From assembly GCF_004348525.1 (NCBI RefSeq), contig NZ_SMKG01000046.1, positions 1 to 32,628 of the forward strand: a DNA stretch of 32,628 nt. Reading direction: 5' to 3'. This document shows, one piece after another, positions 25,050-32,628 of the stretch. Numbering within the stretch: position 1 is the stretch's first letter; every line of letters begins with the position of its first letter. The notes under the pieces were generated by a model. That model was not told the DNA's origin. It did not search any database and saw nothing but the letters and a program-made list of their open reading frames with translations. Position numbers and translations under genes: made by a program. This DNA is from Micromonospora sp. 15K316 (GTDB lineage Bacteria; Actinomycetota; Actinomycetes; Mycobacteriales; Micromonosporaceae).

Positions 25050-28000
25050 ATGTACAGGCACGTGACCAGACGACCACTGGGCGCGGTGGGCGTGCTGCTC
25101 GCCACCAGCGCACTGACCCTGGCCAGCAGTACGACCGCCCTCGCCGCGCCGGCGGTGACCGCGCCGTTCGTCAGTGAGATCCACTACGACAACGCCGGCA
25201 CCGACACCGGCGAGGCGATCGAGATCCAGGCGCCGGTCGGCTACGACCTGACCGGCTGGCAGATCGTCCTCTACAACGGCGCCAACAACGCGGTCTACCA
25301 CACCCGGACCCTCAGCGGTACGGTGCCGGCCGCGGGCGTGGTCGTCGCGTCGTACCCGGTCGACGGGATTCAGAACGGTTCGCCCGACGGCGTCGCGCTC
25401 GTCGCGCCGGACGGCGCGGTCGCCGAGTTCCTCACCTACGAGGGCACCATGACCGCGGCCGGCGGCCCGGCGAACGGGCGCACCGGCGTCGACATCGGCG
25501 TCGCGGAGACCTCGACCACCCCGGCCGGGCACTCGCTGCAGAAGATCGACGGGACGTGGCGGGACGCCGCGCCGCACAGCTTCGGCGAGCTGAACAGCGC
25601 CGGCGGTGGCGACGACGACCCCGAGCCGCCCGTGGGCTGCACCGTCACCGTCGACCACACCATCGCCGAGGTGCAGGGCACCGGCGGCGCCACCCCGCTG
25701 GCGGGCACCCGGGTCACCGTCGAGGGTGTGGTCACCGCCGACCACCGCACCGGTGGCTACAACGGCGTCTACGTGCAGAGCGCCGGTACCGGCGGGGACC
25801 GCCCGGTCGCGGCCGGCACCGCCTCGGACGGCGTCTTCGTCTACCTGACGACGAACACCGCCAACCACCCGTCGGTGGCGATCGGCGACCGGGTCCGGGT
25901 GAGCGGCACCCCGAGCGAGTACAACGGTCTCACCCAGGTCACCATCGGCGCCAAGGCCGACGTGCAGGTCTGCGCGCACGACGCGCCGCTGCCCGCGCCC
26001 GTGCCGGTCGGCCTGCCGCTCGACGACGCCGCCCGCGAGTCGGTCGAGTCGATGCTGGTCGCGCCGGTCGGCGCGTACACCGTCTCCGAGGTCTACAACA
26101 CCAACCGGTACGGCGAGGTCGTGCTCGCCGCCGGCGACCGCCCCGCCGCGAACCCGACCGACCTGGCTCGTCCCGGCTCGGACGAGGCGCGCCAGGTGGC
26201 GACCGCCAACGAGCGCGGTCGGATCCTGGTCGACGACGGCCGCACCACCAACCTCTCCACCGGCGGTCTGCTGCCCCCGTACCTGTCGAAGGAGAGCCCC
26301 CTGCGGGTCGGCGACTCGGTGGAGGCGTTCGGGCCGTCGGTCCTGTCGTACGGCTTCGACGAGTGGCGGCTGCAGCCGACGCTGCCGGTGAGCGCGGAGA
26401 CCGTCGCGCCCGCCCTGACCACCTTCAAGGCCACCAACCCGCGGACCGCCGCACCGGTGAACGTCGGCGGTGACCTCCGGGTGGCGAGCTTCAACGTGCT
26501 GAACTACTTCGTCCACTTCGGCGGAGACGCCCGGGGCGCGGCCGACGAGGCGGCGCTCGGCCGCCAGGAGGCGAAGATCGTCTCCGCGATCAGCGCCCTC
26601 GGCGCCGACGTGGTCGCCCTCGAGGAGATCGAGAACTCGGTCCGCTTCAACCCGGAGGACCCGCAGCAGGCGCTCAAGCGGCTGGTCGCCGCGCTGAACG
26701 CCAAGGACGGCGCGGGCACCTGGGACTACGTCCGCAGCCCCGCCGAGCTGCCCGCCCCGGCGGCGCAGGACTTCATCACCACGGCGATCATCTTCAAGCT
26801 GGCGAAGGCGCGGCCGAAGGGCCCGGCCCGCTCGGTGAACGACGAGAGCGTCTGGTTCAACGCCCGCGAGCCGATCGCGCAGGCGTTCACCGCGGGCACT
26901 GTGTCGTTCATCGTGGTCGCCAACCACCTCAAGTCCAAGAGCGGCACGGGCACCGGCGACAACGCCGACACCGGTGACGGCCAGGGCTCCTGGAACGGCG
27001 ACCGGGTCCGGCAGGCGCGCGCGCTGGCCGCGTTCGTCGACCGGGTGAAGGCCGACAGCGGCACCGAGGACGTGCTGCTGCTGGGCGACTTCAACGCGTA
27101 CACCCACGAGGACCCGATGCAGGTCCTCTACGGGGAGCAGTACCGGGACCTGAACGACACGGGCAAGGCCACCTACGTCTTCGGCGGCGAGTCCGGCTCC
27201 CTGGACCACGCCCTCGCCTCGCCGTCCCTGGCGGCCCGGGTCACCGGGGTCGACGTGTGGCAGATCAACGCGGTCGAGTCGTTCGCGTTCCAGTACGACG
27301 GACTGCCCGCCTTCTACGAGCCGAGCCCGTACCGGGCCAGCGACCACAACCCGCTCGTGGTGGGCATCAGCACCGGCGCGAAGCCGGTGGACCTGCAACT
27401 GCTGACCGTCAACGACTTCCACGGCCGGCTGGAGTCCCCGGCCACCGTGGACGGCCAGCCGGTCGGTGGTGCTGCCCAGCTCGCCGGGCTGCTGGGCCAG
27501 CTGCGCGCGCAGAACCCGAACACCGCGTTCGTCTCCGCGGGTGACAACATCGGCGCCTCCACCTTCGTCTCGGCGATCGACGGGGACAATCCGACTATCG
27601 ACGCGCTGAACCAGATGGGCCTCGCCGCCTCGGCGGTGGGCAACCACGAGTTCGACAAGGGCGTCGCCGACCTCACCGGCCGGGTGTCCGACCGCGCCGA
27701 CTTCCCCTACCTGGGCGCCAACGTGTACCGCGGCGACGCCCGGGAGTTGCCCGCGTACTCGGTGAGCACGGTGGGCGGGGTACGGGTCGGCTTCGTCGGC
27801 GTGGTCACGAAGCAGACCGCGTCGCTGGTCAGCCCGGGCGGTATCGCCGGGCTCACCTTCCGCGACCCGGTCGCCGAGGCCAACCTGGTCGCCGGCCAGC
27901 TCAAGGACGGCAACCCGGACAACGGCGAGGCCGACGTGGTGGTGCTGCTCGCGCACGAGGGCGCCGCGACGGAGCACATCGACTCCGCCGAGGCGCTCGC

Positions 28001-29420
28001 CGCCGACCCGGTCTTCGGCCCGTTCACCCGGGTCGACGCCACCATCGACGCGATCATCAGCGGTCACACCCATCAGCCGTACGCCTTCGAGCTCCCCGTC
28101 CCCGGCACCGACCGGCTGCGCCCGGTGCTGCAGGCCGAGGACTACGGCAAGCGGCTGGGCAAGGTGACGCTGACGTACGACCCGGAGGCGGGTCGGGTCA
28201 CCAACGCCGACGCGACGCTGGTGGACGTGGTCGGCGCGCCGCAGGACCCGACGGTGGCCGGCATCGTGGCGACCGCCAAGGAGAAGGCCGCCGAGCTGGG
28301 CAAGGAGCGGCTGGGATCGATCACCGCGGACGTGAAGCGGGCCTACACCGACGGCAACGAGGACCGAGGCAAGGAGTCGGCGCTCGGTAACCTCATCGCC
28401 GACGTGCAGCTCGCCGGCACGAAGGACGCCGGTCGGGGCGGAGCGCAGATCGCGTTCATGAACCCGGGCGGGCTCCGGGCCGACCTGCTCTACCGCACCG
28501 ACGGCACGGTGACGTACGCCGACGCCTTCGCCGTCCAGCCGTTCGCCAACGACGTGGTCACCAAGAGCTACACCGGTGCCCAGATCAAGCAGGTGCTGGA
28601 GGAGCAGTGGCAGCCCGACGGCGCGTCGCGTCCGGTGCTGTGGCTGGGCGTCTCGAAGGGGTTCAGCTACACCTACAACCCGGAGGCGCCGAAGGGCTCC
28701 CGGATCACCTCGATGAAGCTGAACGGCACGCCCCTCGACCCGTCGGGCAGTTACCGCGTCACGGTGAACTCGTTCCTCGCCACGGGCGGTGACAACTTCG
28801 GCACCCTCGCGGACGGAACGGAGCCGGCGACCACCGGTGACAACGACCTCACCATGCTGGTCGACTACTTCGCGGCGAACTCGCCGGTCACCGCGGACAC
28901 CGCGCCGCGGTCGACGGTCGGTCAGGGCGGCCCGCAGTGCACCACGACGATCACCGGCCGGTACACCAAGCCGCTGGTCGTCAGCGCGGGCCTGACCTGC
29001 CTGGAGAACGCCACCGTCGCGGGGCCGGTCACGGTCCACCCGGGCGCCTCGCTCACGGTCACCGGCGGCACCGTCAACGGTCCGATCTCCGCCACCCGTC
29101 CGGTGCTGTTCGAGCTCTCCCGCGCGACCGTGGCCGGTCCGGTGACGGTCTCCGGCGCGACCGGCGGGCTGAAGATCGGCACGGGCAAGGTGAACGGTCC
29201 GCTCTCGCTCACCGGCAACACCGGTGGCGTGCGGATCGACTCGGTCGCGGTCGCCGGGCCGGTGACGGTGACCGGCAACTCCGGCAGCCAGCCGGTGGTG
29301 GTCGCGGCGAACACCGTCGGCGGCCCGCTGAGCTGCTCCGGAAACACCCCGGCGCCGGTGAACGAGAGCCGGCCCAACACGGTGAAGGGCCCGGCGACGG
29401 GCCAGTGCGCCCGGCTCTGA
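25050..29420 (+). CDS. Extracellular endonuclease fused to 5'-nucleotidase, with lamin-tail and Cys-capped repeat modules
   Basis: A 1456-residue secreted protein. Order: signal peptide (1-33), lamin-tail domain (38-180), OB-fold-like domain (about 197-310), ExeM/NucH-type endonuclease/exonuclease/phosphatase domain (about 475-773; FNVLNYF, LEEIEN, GDFNAY 679-684, SDHNPLV 764-770), metallophosphoesterase (about 782-1040; NDFHGRL, GDN 831-833, GNHEFD 864-869, SGHTHQ 1004-1009), 5'-nucleotidase C-terminal domain (about 1085-1250; NPGGLRADL) and the repeat module (1297-1453). It could cut extracellular DNA or RNA and then release phosphate and nucleosides from the nucleotides. All metal-site motifs appear intact. 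ATG at 25050 has GGAGG at 25036-25040. It is followed by a strong terminator. Confidence 0.93.
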   Translation: MYRHVTRRPLGAVGVLLATSALTLASSTTALAAPAVTAPFVSEIHYDNAGTDTGEAIEIQAPVGYDLTGWQIVLYNGANNAVYHTRTLSGTVPAAGVVVASYPVDGIQNGSPDGVALVAPDGAVAEFLTYEGTMTAAGGPANGRTGVDIGVAETSTTPAGHSLQKIDGTWRDAAPHSFGELNSAGGGDDDPEPPVGCTVTVDHTIAEVQGTGGATPLAGTRVTVEGVVTADHRTGGYNGVYVQSAGTGGDRPVAAGTASDGVFVYLTTNTANHPSVAIGDRVRVSGTPSEYNGLTQVTIGAKADVQVCAHDAPLPAPVPVGLPLDDAARESVESMLVAPVGAYTVSEVYNTNRYGEVVLAAGDRPAANPTDLARPGSDEARQVATANERGRILVDDGRTTNLSTGGLLPPYLSKESPLRVGDSVEAFGPSVLSYGFDEWRLQPTLPVSAETVAPALTTFKATNPRTAAPVNVGGDLRVASFNVLNYFVHFGGDARGAADEAALGRQEAKIVSAISALGADVVALEEIENSVRFNPEDPQQALKRLVAALNAKDGAGTWDYVRSPAELPAPAAQDFITTAIIFKLAKARPKGPARSVNDESVWFNAREPIAQAFTAGTVSFIVVANHLKSKSGTGTGDNADTGDGQGSWNGDRVRQARALAAFVDRVKADSGTEDVLLLGDFNAYTHEDPMQVLYGEQYRDLNDTGKATYVFGGESGSLDHALASPSLAARVTGVDVWQINAVESFAFQYDGLPAFYEPSPYRASDHNPLVVGISTGAKPVDLQLLTVNDFHGRLESPATVDGQPVGGAAQLAGLLGQLRAQNPNTAFVSAGDNIGASTFVSAIDGDNPTIDALNQMGLAASAVGNHEFDKGVADLTGRVSDRADFPYLGANVYRGDARELPAYSVSTVGGVRVGFVGVVTKQTASLVSPGGIAGLTFRDPVAEANLVAGQLKDGNPDNGEADVVVLLAHEGAATEHIDSAEALAADPVFGPFTRVDATIDAIISGHTHQPYAFELPVPGTDRLRPVLQAEDYGKRLGKVTLTYDPEAGRVTNADATLVDVVGAPQDPTVAGIVATAKEKAAELGKERLGSITADVKRAYTDGNEDRGKESALGNLIADVQLAGTKDAGRGGAQIAFMNPGGLRADLLYRTDGTVTYADAFAVQPFANDVVTKSYTGAQIKQVLEEQWQPDGASRPVLWLGVSKGFSYTYNPEAPKGSRITSMKLNGTPLDPSGSYRVTVNSFLATGGDNFGTLADGTEPATTGDNDLTMLVDYFAANSPVTADTAPRSTVGQGGPQCTTTITGRYTKPLVVSAGLTCLENATVAGPVTVHPGASLTVTGGTVNGPISATRPVLFELSRATVAGPVTVSGATGGLKIGTGKVNGPLSLTGNTGGVRIDSVAVAGPVTVTGNSGSQPVVVAANTVGGPLSCSGNTPAPVNESRPNTVKGPATGQCARL
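28938..29417 (+). repeat. Cys-capped Gly-Pro repeat module, copy B
   Basis: Encodes residues 1297-1456. Cysteines fall at 1297, 1317, 1429 and 1453. Steps fall at 1307 (Lys-Pro), 1325, 1344, 1363, 1383, 1403, 1425 and 1447 (Gly-Pro), a period of 18-22 residues. It has the same order of landmarks as copy A in the LVIVD protein, including CTTTI at the start, GNxPAP before the last turn and GQCA(S/R)L at the end, plus one extra turn. Confidence 0.7.
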
Positions 29421-29431
29421 CCGGACGCTGA

Positions 29432-29467
29432 CCCCCGTCCGCGGCCGGATCCGGCCGCGGACGGGGG
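29432..29467. terminator. Perfect 36-bp palindrome, bidirectional terminator
   Basis: A fully symmetric 36-base palindrome (centre 29449/29450) between the convergent nuclease gene and the anti-sigma gene. It is very stable as a hairpin; a few central bases would form the loop. Confidence 0.8.
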
Positions 29468-29490
29468 AACCCGGGCCACCGGTGGAGGAG

Positions 29491-29751
29491 TCAGTCGAGG
29501 CCGGTCGGGCCGGAGTCGGCTCCGCGCCGGACCGCCCGCGGGGCCGGGCCCGGCGGTTCGACAGTCTCGTCGGGGCCGAGCCCGGTCAGGGCGCTGACCG
29601 CCGGACCGAGCTCCTCGCACTCGACCTGGCAGCGGGCGCATTCGAGCAGGTGCCCCTCGAAGGCCAGCACGGTGTCCGGGCGGAGCGCACCCAGCAGGTA
29701 CGCCCCGCAGTCGGCACACCCGCGGTGTGTGCCGTCGCCATCGTCGGTCAT
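29491..29751 (-). CDS. Small zinc-binding anti-sigma factor
   Basis: An 86-residue soluble protein. HLLECARC carries the zinc anti-sigma HxxxCxxC motif, and the upstream GCADCGAYLLGAL segment matches the usual first helix of zf-HC2 anti-sigma proteins. There is no membrane helix, so it would be a cytosolic, possibly redox-sensing type. The last 25 residues are proline-rich. ATG at 29751 is the best start; the open frame upstream is not protein-like. No strong ribosome site is seen. It is downstream of the ECF sigma gene (135-bp gap), and the two are probably a regulator pair. Confidence 0.8.
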   Translation of the reverse strand: MTDDGDGTHRGCADCGAYLLGALRPDTVLAFEGHLLECARCQVECEELGPAVSALTGLGPDETVEPPGPAPRAVRRGADSGPTGLD

Positions 29752-29886
29752 CAGCGCGCCAGCTCTTGTCGGTGACCCGGCCACCGTTCCGGCGCAGGTC
29801 AGGGCGATCCTCGGACTGGCAGCTACTGTATGACGGGGACGCCCGTCGGGGTCAGCACCCGCACATTCCGGCCTCGCCACGGATCG

Positions 29887-30558
29887 TCAATCCGCGTCGG
29901 TACGGCCGATGGCGGCCCGTAGTGCCCGTAAGGCGTAGTGCGCGCGCGACTTGACGGTCCCCTCCGGGATGCCGAGGCGGGCCGCCGCCTCGTCCGTCGA
30001 TCGGCCGCGGTAGTACAGCTCGATGAGGACGGCCCGGTGAGCGGGCGTCAACTTCGGCAGGGCGCGGCGCACCGTCTGCACGGCCACCACGTCCTCGGTC
30101 ACGTCGCCGCTCGCCGGGAGCCGGGTGAGGTCGTTCAGGCCCACCTCGGTGGGTCGGGCCTGCCGGGCCCGTGCCGCGTCGATGGCGATCCGCCGCGCGA
30201 CGATGAAGAGCCACCGGCGAACCGACTCGCTGCTGTCGGGGAGGCGGTCGAGGTGCCGCCAGGCCTGCAGCATCGTCTCCTGGAGCAGGTCCTCCGCGAG
30301 CTGCCGCTCCCCCCAGCTCAACCGCAGCAGGAAACGGTAGAGCGGCTCGGCGTGCTCGGCGTGCACCTCGCGCATCCGGGCCTGTGCCCGTTCCTCGTCG
30401 CCCGGCCCTCCGTCACCGCCACCGGTGCCGGAAGGGGCCGTGCCGACGAGCTTGGCCGGCACCAACAACGAACTGCCTCCCCGGTTACCGTCACGCCCCG
30501 CTCCGGGACGGGGTTCGCCGGGTGCCGGCGAATCCACGCTGGAGCTTCGGTGAAGCAT
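29887..30558 (-). CDS. ECF RNA polymerase sigma factor
   Basis: An extracytoplasmic-function sigma factor. Region 2 is at about 65-130 of a 223-residue product (HAEPLYRFLLRLSWGERQLAEDLLQETMLQAW, then RRWLFIVARRIAID). Region 4 is at about 165-215 (STDEAAARLGIPEGTVKSRAHYALRAL). The start is uncertain. ATG 30558 gives a long Gly/Pro/Ala-rich leader. TTG 30468 has GGGGAGG suitably placed. ATG 30645 overlaps the upstream stop but would add an AT-rich, Cys-containing segment that looks like promoter DNA. It probably acts with the zinc anti-sigma factor just downstream. Confidence 0.85.
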   Translation of the reverse strand: MLHRSSSVDSPAPGEPRPGAGRDGNRGGSSLLVPAKLVGTAPSGTGGGDGGPGDEERAQARMREVHAEHAEPLYRFLLRLSWGERQLAEDLLQETMLQAWRHLDRLPDSSESVRRWLFIVARRIAIDAARARQARPTEVGLNDLTRLPASGDVTEDVVAVQTVRRALPKLTPAHRAVLIELYYRGRSTDEAAARLGIPEGTVKSRAHYALRALRAAIGRTDAD

Positions 30559-30641
30559 ACGGGCAGGGTCAGGCCATTCAAGCGAAAGATTTACGAAATC
30601 ATTACAAACGTCAGCAGGCGCGACACAACACTGAAAAGCAT
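30559..30641 (-). promoter_or_regulatory. AT-rich promoter-like stretch before the ECF sigma gene
   Basis: This 83-bp gap is unusually AT-rich for the window (for example AAAGATTTACGAAATCATTAC on the plus strand at 30585 onward, here only noted in part). A 7-bp inverted repeat, CACAACA (30624-30630) with TGTTGTG (30648-30654), spans the end of the upstream AAA gene. No clear -10/-35 pair was assigned. Confidence 0.3.
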
Positions 30642-32628
30642 TCATGTTGTTGTGACGTCCTCGACCAACAACATCCGCAGCTGCTCCACGGTCGGGTCGG
30701 GCAGCGAACGGATCCGGCCGGCCTGCCGCGTGATCGCCTCGTCGAGCACCTGGCGCGCGTACCGGCCGTTACCGAAGGACCGGGTCCGGGGCACATGCTC
30801 GAAGTGCTCACGCAGCGCCGCCAACGTCTGCCCGGGACACTCGTACCCGCTCGCCGAGGCCAGGTTCTGGAAGATGGCGACCAGGTCGTTGGCGTCGTAG
30901 TTGGTGAAGTGGATCCGGCGCGAGAAGCGGGAGGCCAGGCCCGCGTTGGCGGCGAGGAACTCCTCGATCTCCTCCTCGTACCCGGCGGCGATCACGACCA
31001 CCTCGTCGCGGTGGTCCTCCATCAGCTTGACCAACGTGTCGATCGCTTCCCGACCGAAGTCCTGCCGGGCGTCCGGCGGTGCCAACGTGTACGCCTCGTC
31101 GATGAAGAGCACCCCGCCCCGGGCCCGGTCGAACGCCTCCCGGGTGCGCTGCGCGGTGTGCCCGATGTACTCCCCCACCAGGTCCGCCCGGGCGACCTCC
31201 ACCAGCTGCCCGCCGGCGAGCACACCCAGCGCGGTCAGCAACTCGCCGTAGAGCCGGGCGACAGTGGTCTTGCCCGTGCCGGGTGGCCCGGAGAAGACCA
31301 GGTGCCGGGAGACCGACGGCGCCGGCAGGCCCGCCCTGACCCGGGTCCGGATGGTGGCGAGGAGGTCGATCATGTCGGCCACCTCCCGCTTCACCCCGGA
31401 GAGCCCGATCATCGCGTTGAGCCGGCCGAGCAGCCGGCTGACCTCGTCGTCGCGGGCCACCCCGGCCTGCACCCCGGTCCCCGCCGGCGCGCCCAGGTCC
31501 TGCGGCAGCAGCTGCGCCAGCTCGACTCCGGACGGATCGCCGGCCTGGGAGAGCCGGTACGCCTGCCGCCCGATCATCTCCTCGAAGACCTTGCGGGCGA
31601 CCCGGGCGTTGCCGAAGTTCGCGTCCCGGTTCATCCCGTCGAAGAGGTTGGCCAGCGCCACCCGGGTGTCGTACTCCAGGGAGTAGTGGTGGGTGCTGCA
31701 GAGCCGCTCGACGATGGTGACCAGCTCCTCCGTCGAGTAGCTCTCGAACTCCACGGTCTTGGAGAACCGCGAGGCCAGCCCGGGGTTGGCGTCCAGGAAC
31801 TGGCGCATCTGCGCGGAGTACCCGGCGACGATGACCACCACCTCGTCCCGGTGGTCCTCCATCAGCTTGACCAGGGTGTCGATCGCCTCCCGGCCGAAGT
31901 CGTGGCCGCCGCCGCTCTCCACCGGGGCCAGCGCGTACGCCTCGTCGACGAAGAGCACCCCGCCGCGTGCCTCGTTGAACTTCTCGGTGGTCTTCACGGC
32001 CGTGCCACCGATGTGCTCGGCCACCAGGTCGGCCCGGGCGACCTCGACCAGCTGACCGGTCTTGAGCACGCCGAGCGCGGCGAGGATGCGCCCGTACAGC
32101 CGGGCAACAGTGGTCTTGCCGGTACCGGGCGCACCGGCGAAGACCATGTGCCGGGACATCGGCGGCGCCGGCAGACCGGCGGCGGCCCGGCGCTGGCTGA
32201 TCCGGTGCAGCCCCACCAGCGTCGCGACCTCGTGCTTCACCCCGGCCAGCCCGACCAGCGCGTCCAACTCTGCGAGCAGCGGCGTCGCCGGATCGACCGG
32301 GGCGGCGGGCTGGGCGGTGTTCGCGGCCGGCGCGGGGGCGGCCGGGCTCGTGTCGCCGGTGGTGGCGGGTGTCGGCGGGACCAGGGTGGACGGCCGGGCC
32401 GGGGTCTCCTCGGGCCGGGCCGGCTCCCCGGCCGACGACGGCCGGGACGCCCGCGAATCGTCCACGTCGACCGCCCCCGGCACGGTCAGCCGGATCGGCT
32501 CACCGCCGTTGTTCACGAGAGTGCTGGTGCGCACCCGCACCGGCTCCACCGTCTCGACGAGCAGCCCGTCGCCGGCGTTCTCCAGCACCTCGCAGCCGTC
32601 GAGCTGACCGGAGGAGCCGGCCCCGAAC
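30642..32628 (-). CDS. Beta-helix protein fused to two CbbX/SpoVK-type AAA+ ATPase domains (5' end outside window)
   Basis: Partial gene; the frame is open through the window edge and the visible part is 661 residues. The first 55 or so (GCEVLENAGDGLLVETVEPVR, then TSTLVNNGGEPI) read as the end of a right-handed parallel beta-helix. A Pro/Ala/Thr linker follows, then AAA domain 1 (Walker A GAPGTGKTT, Walker B VLFVDEA, arginine finger LASRF, sensor-2 region NARVARKV) and AAA domain 2 (GPPGTGKTT, VLFIDEA, LASRF, NGRYARQV). Both are of the CbbX/SpoVK/EccA group. The protein is probably a hexameric remodelling ATPase; its target is unknown. A GTG at 32588 is in frame but not the likely start, since the helix repeats continue upstream. 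The stop overlaps an ATG at 30645. Confidence 0.85.
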   Translation of the reverse strand, partial: FGAGSSGQLDGCEVLENAGDGLLVETVEPVRVRTSTLVNNGGEPIRLTVPGAVDVDDSRASRPSSAGEPARPEETPARPSTLVPPTPATTGDTSPAAPAPAANTAQPAAPVDPATPLLAELDALVGLAGVKHEVATLVGLHRISQRRAAAGLPAPPMSRHMVFAGAPGTGKTTVARLYGRILAALGVLKTGQLVEVARADLVAEHIGGTAVKTTEKFNEARGGVLFVDEAYALAPVESGGGHDFGREAIDTLVKLMEDHRDEVVVIVAGYSAQMRQFLDANPGLASRFSKTVEFESYSTEELVTIVERLCSTHHYSLEYDTRVALANLFDGMNRDANFGNARVARKVFEEMIGRQAYRLSQAGDPSGVELAQLLPQDLGAPAGTGVQAGVARDDEVSRLLGRLNAMIGLSGVKREVADMIDLLATIRTRVRAGLPAPSVSRHLVFSGPPGTGKTTVARLYGELLTALGVLAGGQLVEVARADLVGEYIGHTAQRTREAFDRARGGVLFIDEAYTLAPPDARQDFGREAIDTLVKLMEDHRDEVVVIAAGYEEEIEEFLAANAGLASRFSRRIHFTNYDANDLVAIFQNLASASGYECPGQTLAALREHFEHVPRTRSFGNGRYARQVLDEAITRQAGRIRSLPDPTVEQLRMLLVEDVTTT
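31011..31060 (-). repeat. Near-identical 50-bp segment repeated at 31851-31900
   Basis: The DNA encoding the FGREAIDTLVKLMEDHRD block of each AAA domain differs at only a few positions between 31011-31060 and 31851-31900, exactly 840 bp apart. It marks the internal duplication of the two ATPase domains. Confidence 0.75.

Noticed and set aside
21862..25065. A 1067-residue plus-strand open frame across the subtilase gene
   Set aside because: Low-complexity Arg/Gly/Val composition, no domain, and fully antisense to a gene with an intact catalytic triad.
24906..29039. A 1377-residue open frame antisense to the nuclease/nucleotidase gene
   Set aside because: It has the Arg/Val/Gly/Asp-rich composition of antisense frames in high-GC DNA and no recognisable domain; the plus-strand gene has clear motifs.

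Overview
The window is GC-rich actinobacterial chromosome. GTG starts, ATGA stop/start overlaps, leaderless genes and the DUF5709, DUF3152, DUF2231 and SigE-family sigma factor content all point to Micromonosporaceae, most likely Micromonospora or a close relative. No rRNA, tRNA, CRISPR array, insertion sequence or phage gene was seen, so this is ordinary chromosome rather than an island.

Layout. (1) 142-2170: a compact plus-strand cluster of a small GlsB/YeaQ-like membrane protein, a zinc-ribbon plus STAS protein, a BON protein, a second STAS protein and a YccF membrane protein, closed by a hairpin. (2) 2571-8007: a multiple-monosaccharide ABC importer (ATPase mmsA, permease mmsB, ChvE-like binding lipoprotein) followed by a ROK repressor. 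Its promoter overlaps a 15-bp palindrome, and a 9-codon leader ORF ends on the mmsA start codon. (3) 8324-10892: a class A beta-lactamase lipoprotein convergent with a DHA2-type multidrug transporter, with a strong hairpin between them. (4) 11168-12256: a frameshifted membrane-protein remnant, then a DUF5709 acidic protein. (5) 12380-14600: a secreted DUF3152 metalloprotease-like lipoprotein divergent from a SigE-family sigma factor and its membrane partner. (6) 14674-16479: two apparently leaderless genes (thioesterase, spermidine-synthase-like) and a DUF2231 membrane protein. (7) 16632-29420: a block of secreted proteins. It holds an LVIVD beta-propeller protein, a DUF305 protein, a TrmB/LuxR-type regulator, a very large subtilase, and a 1456-residue extracellular nuclease fused to a 5'-nucleotidase. 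(8) 29491-32628: a small zinc anti-sigma factor, an ECF sigma factor and the 3' part of a beta-helix protein fused to two CbbX/SpoVK-type AAA+ domains, all on the minus strand; the last runs off the window.

The most unusual signal is a C-terminal module shared by the LVIVD protein and the nuclease/nucleotidase, whose genes lie about 6.4 kb apart. It has four cysteines at conserved spacing bracketing a run of roughly 19-residue repeats, each with a Gly-Pro-(Val/Leu/Ile) step. The two copies differ by exactly one repeat between the inner cysteines. It reads as a disulfide-capped beta-solenoid of unknown role, perhaps surface retention of secreted enzymes.

How the genes may work together: the sugar importer and ROK regulator form one induction unit. 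The subtilase, nuclease/nucleotidase and LVIVD protein are all exported and suit extracellular polymer degradation and phosphate or nucleoside scavenging. The three sigma or anti-sigma related clusters are separate regulatory units.
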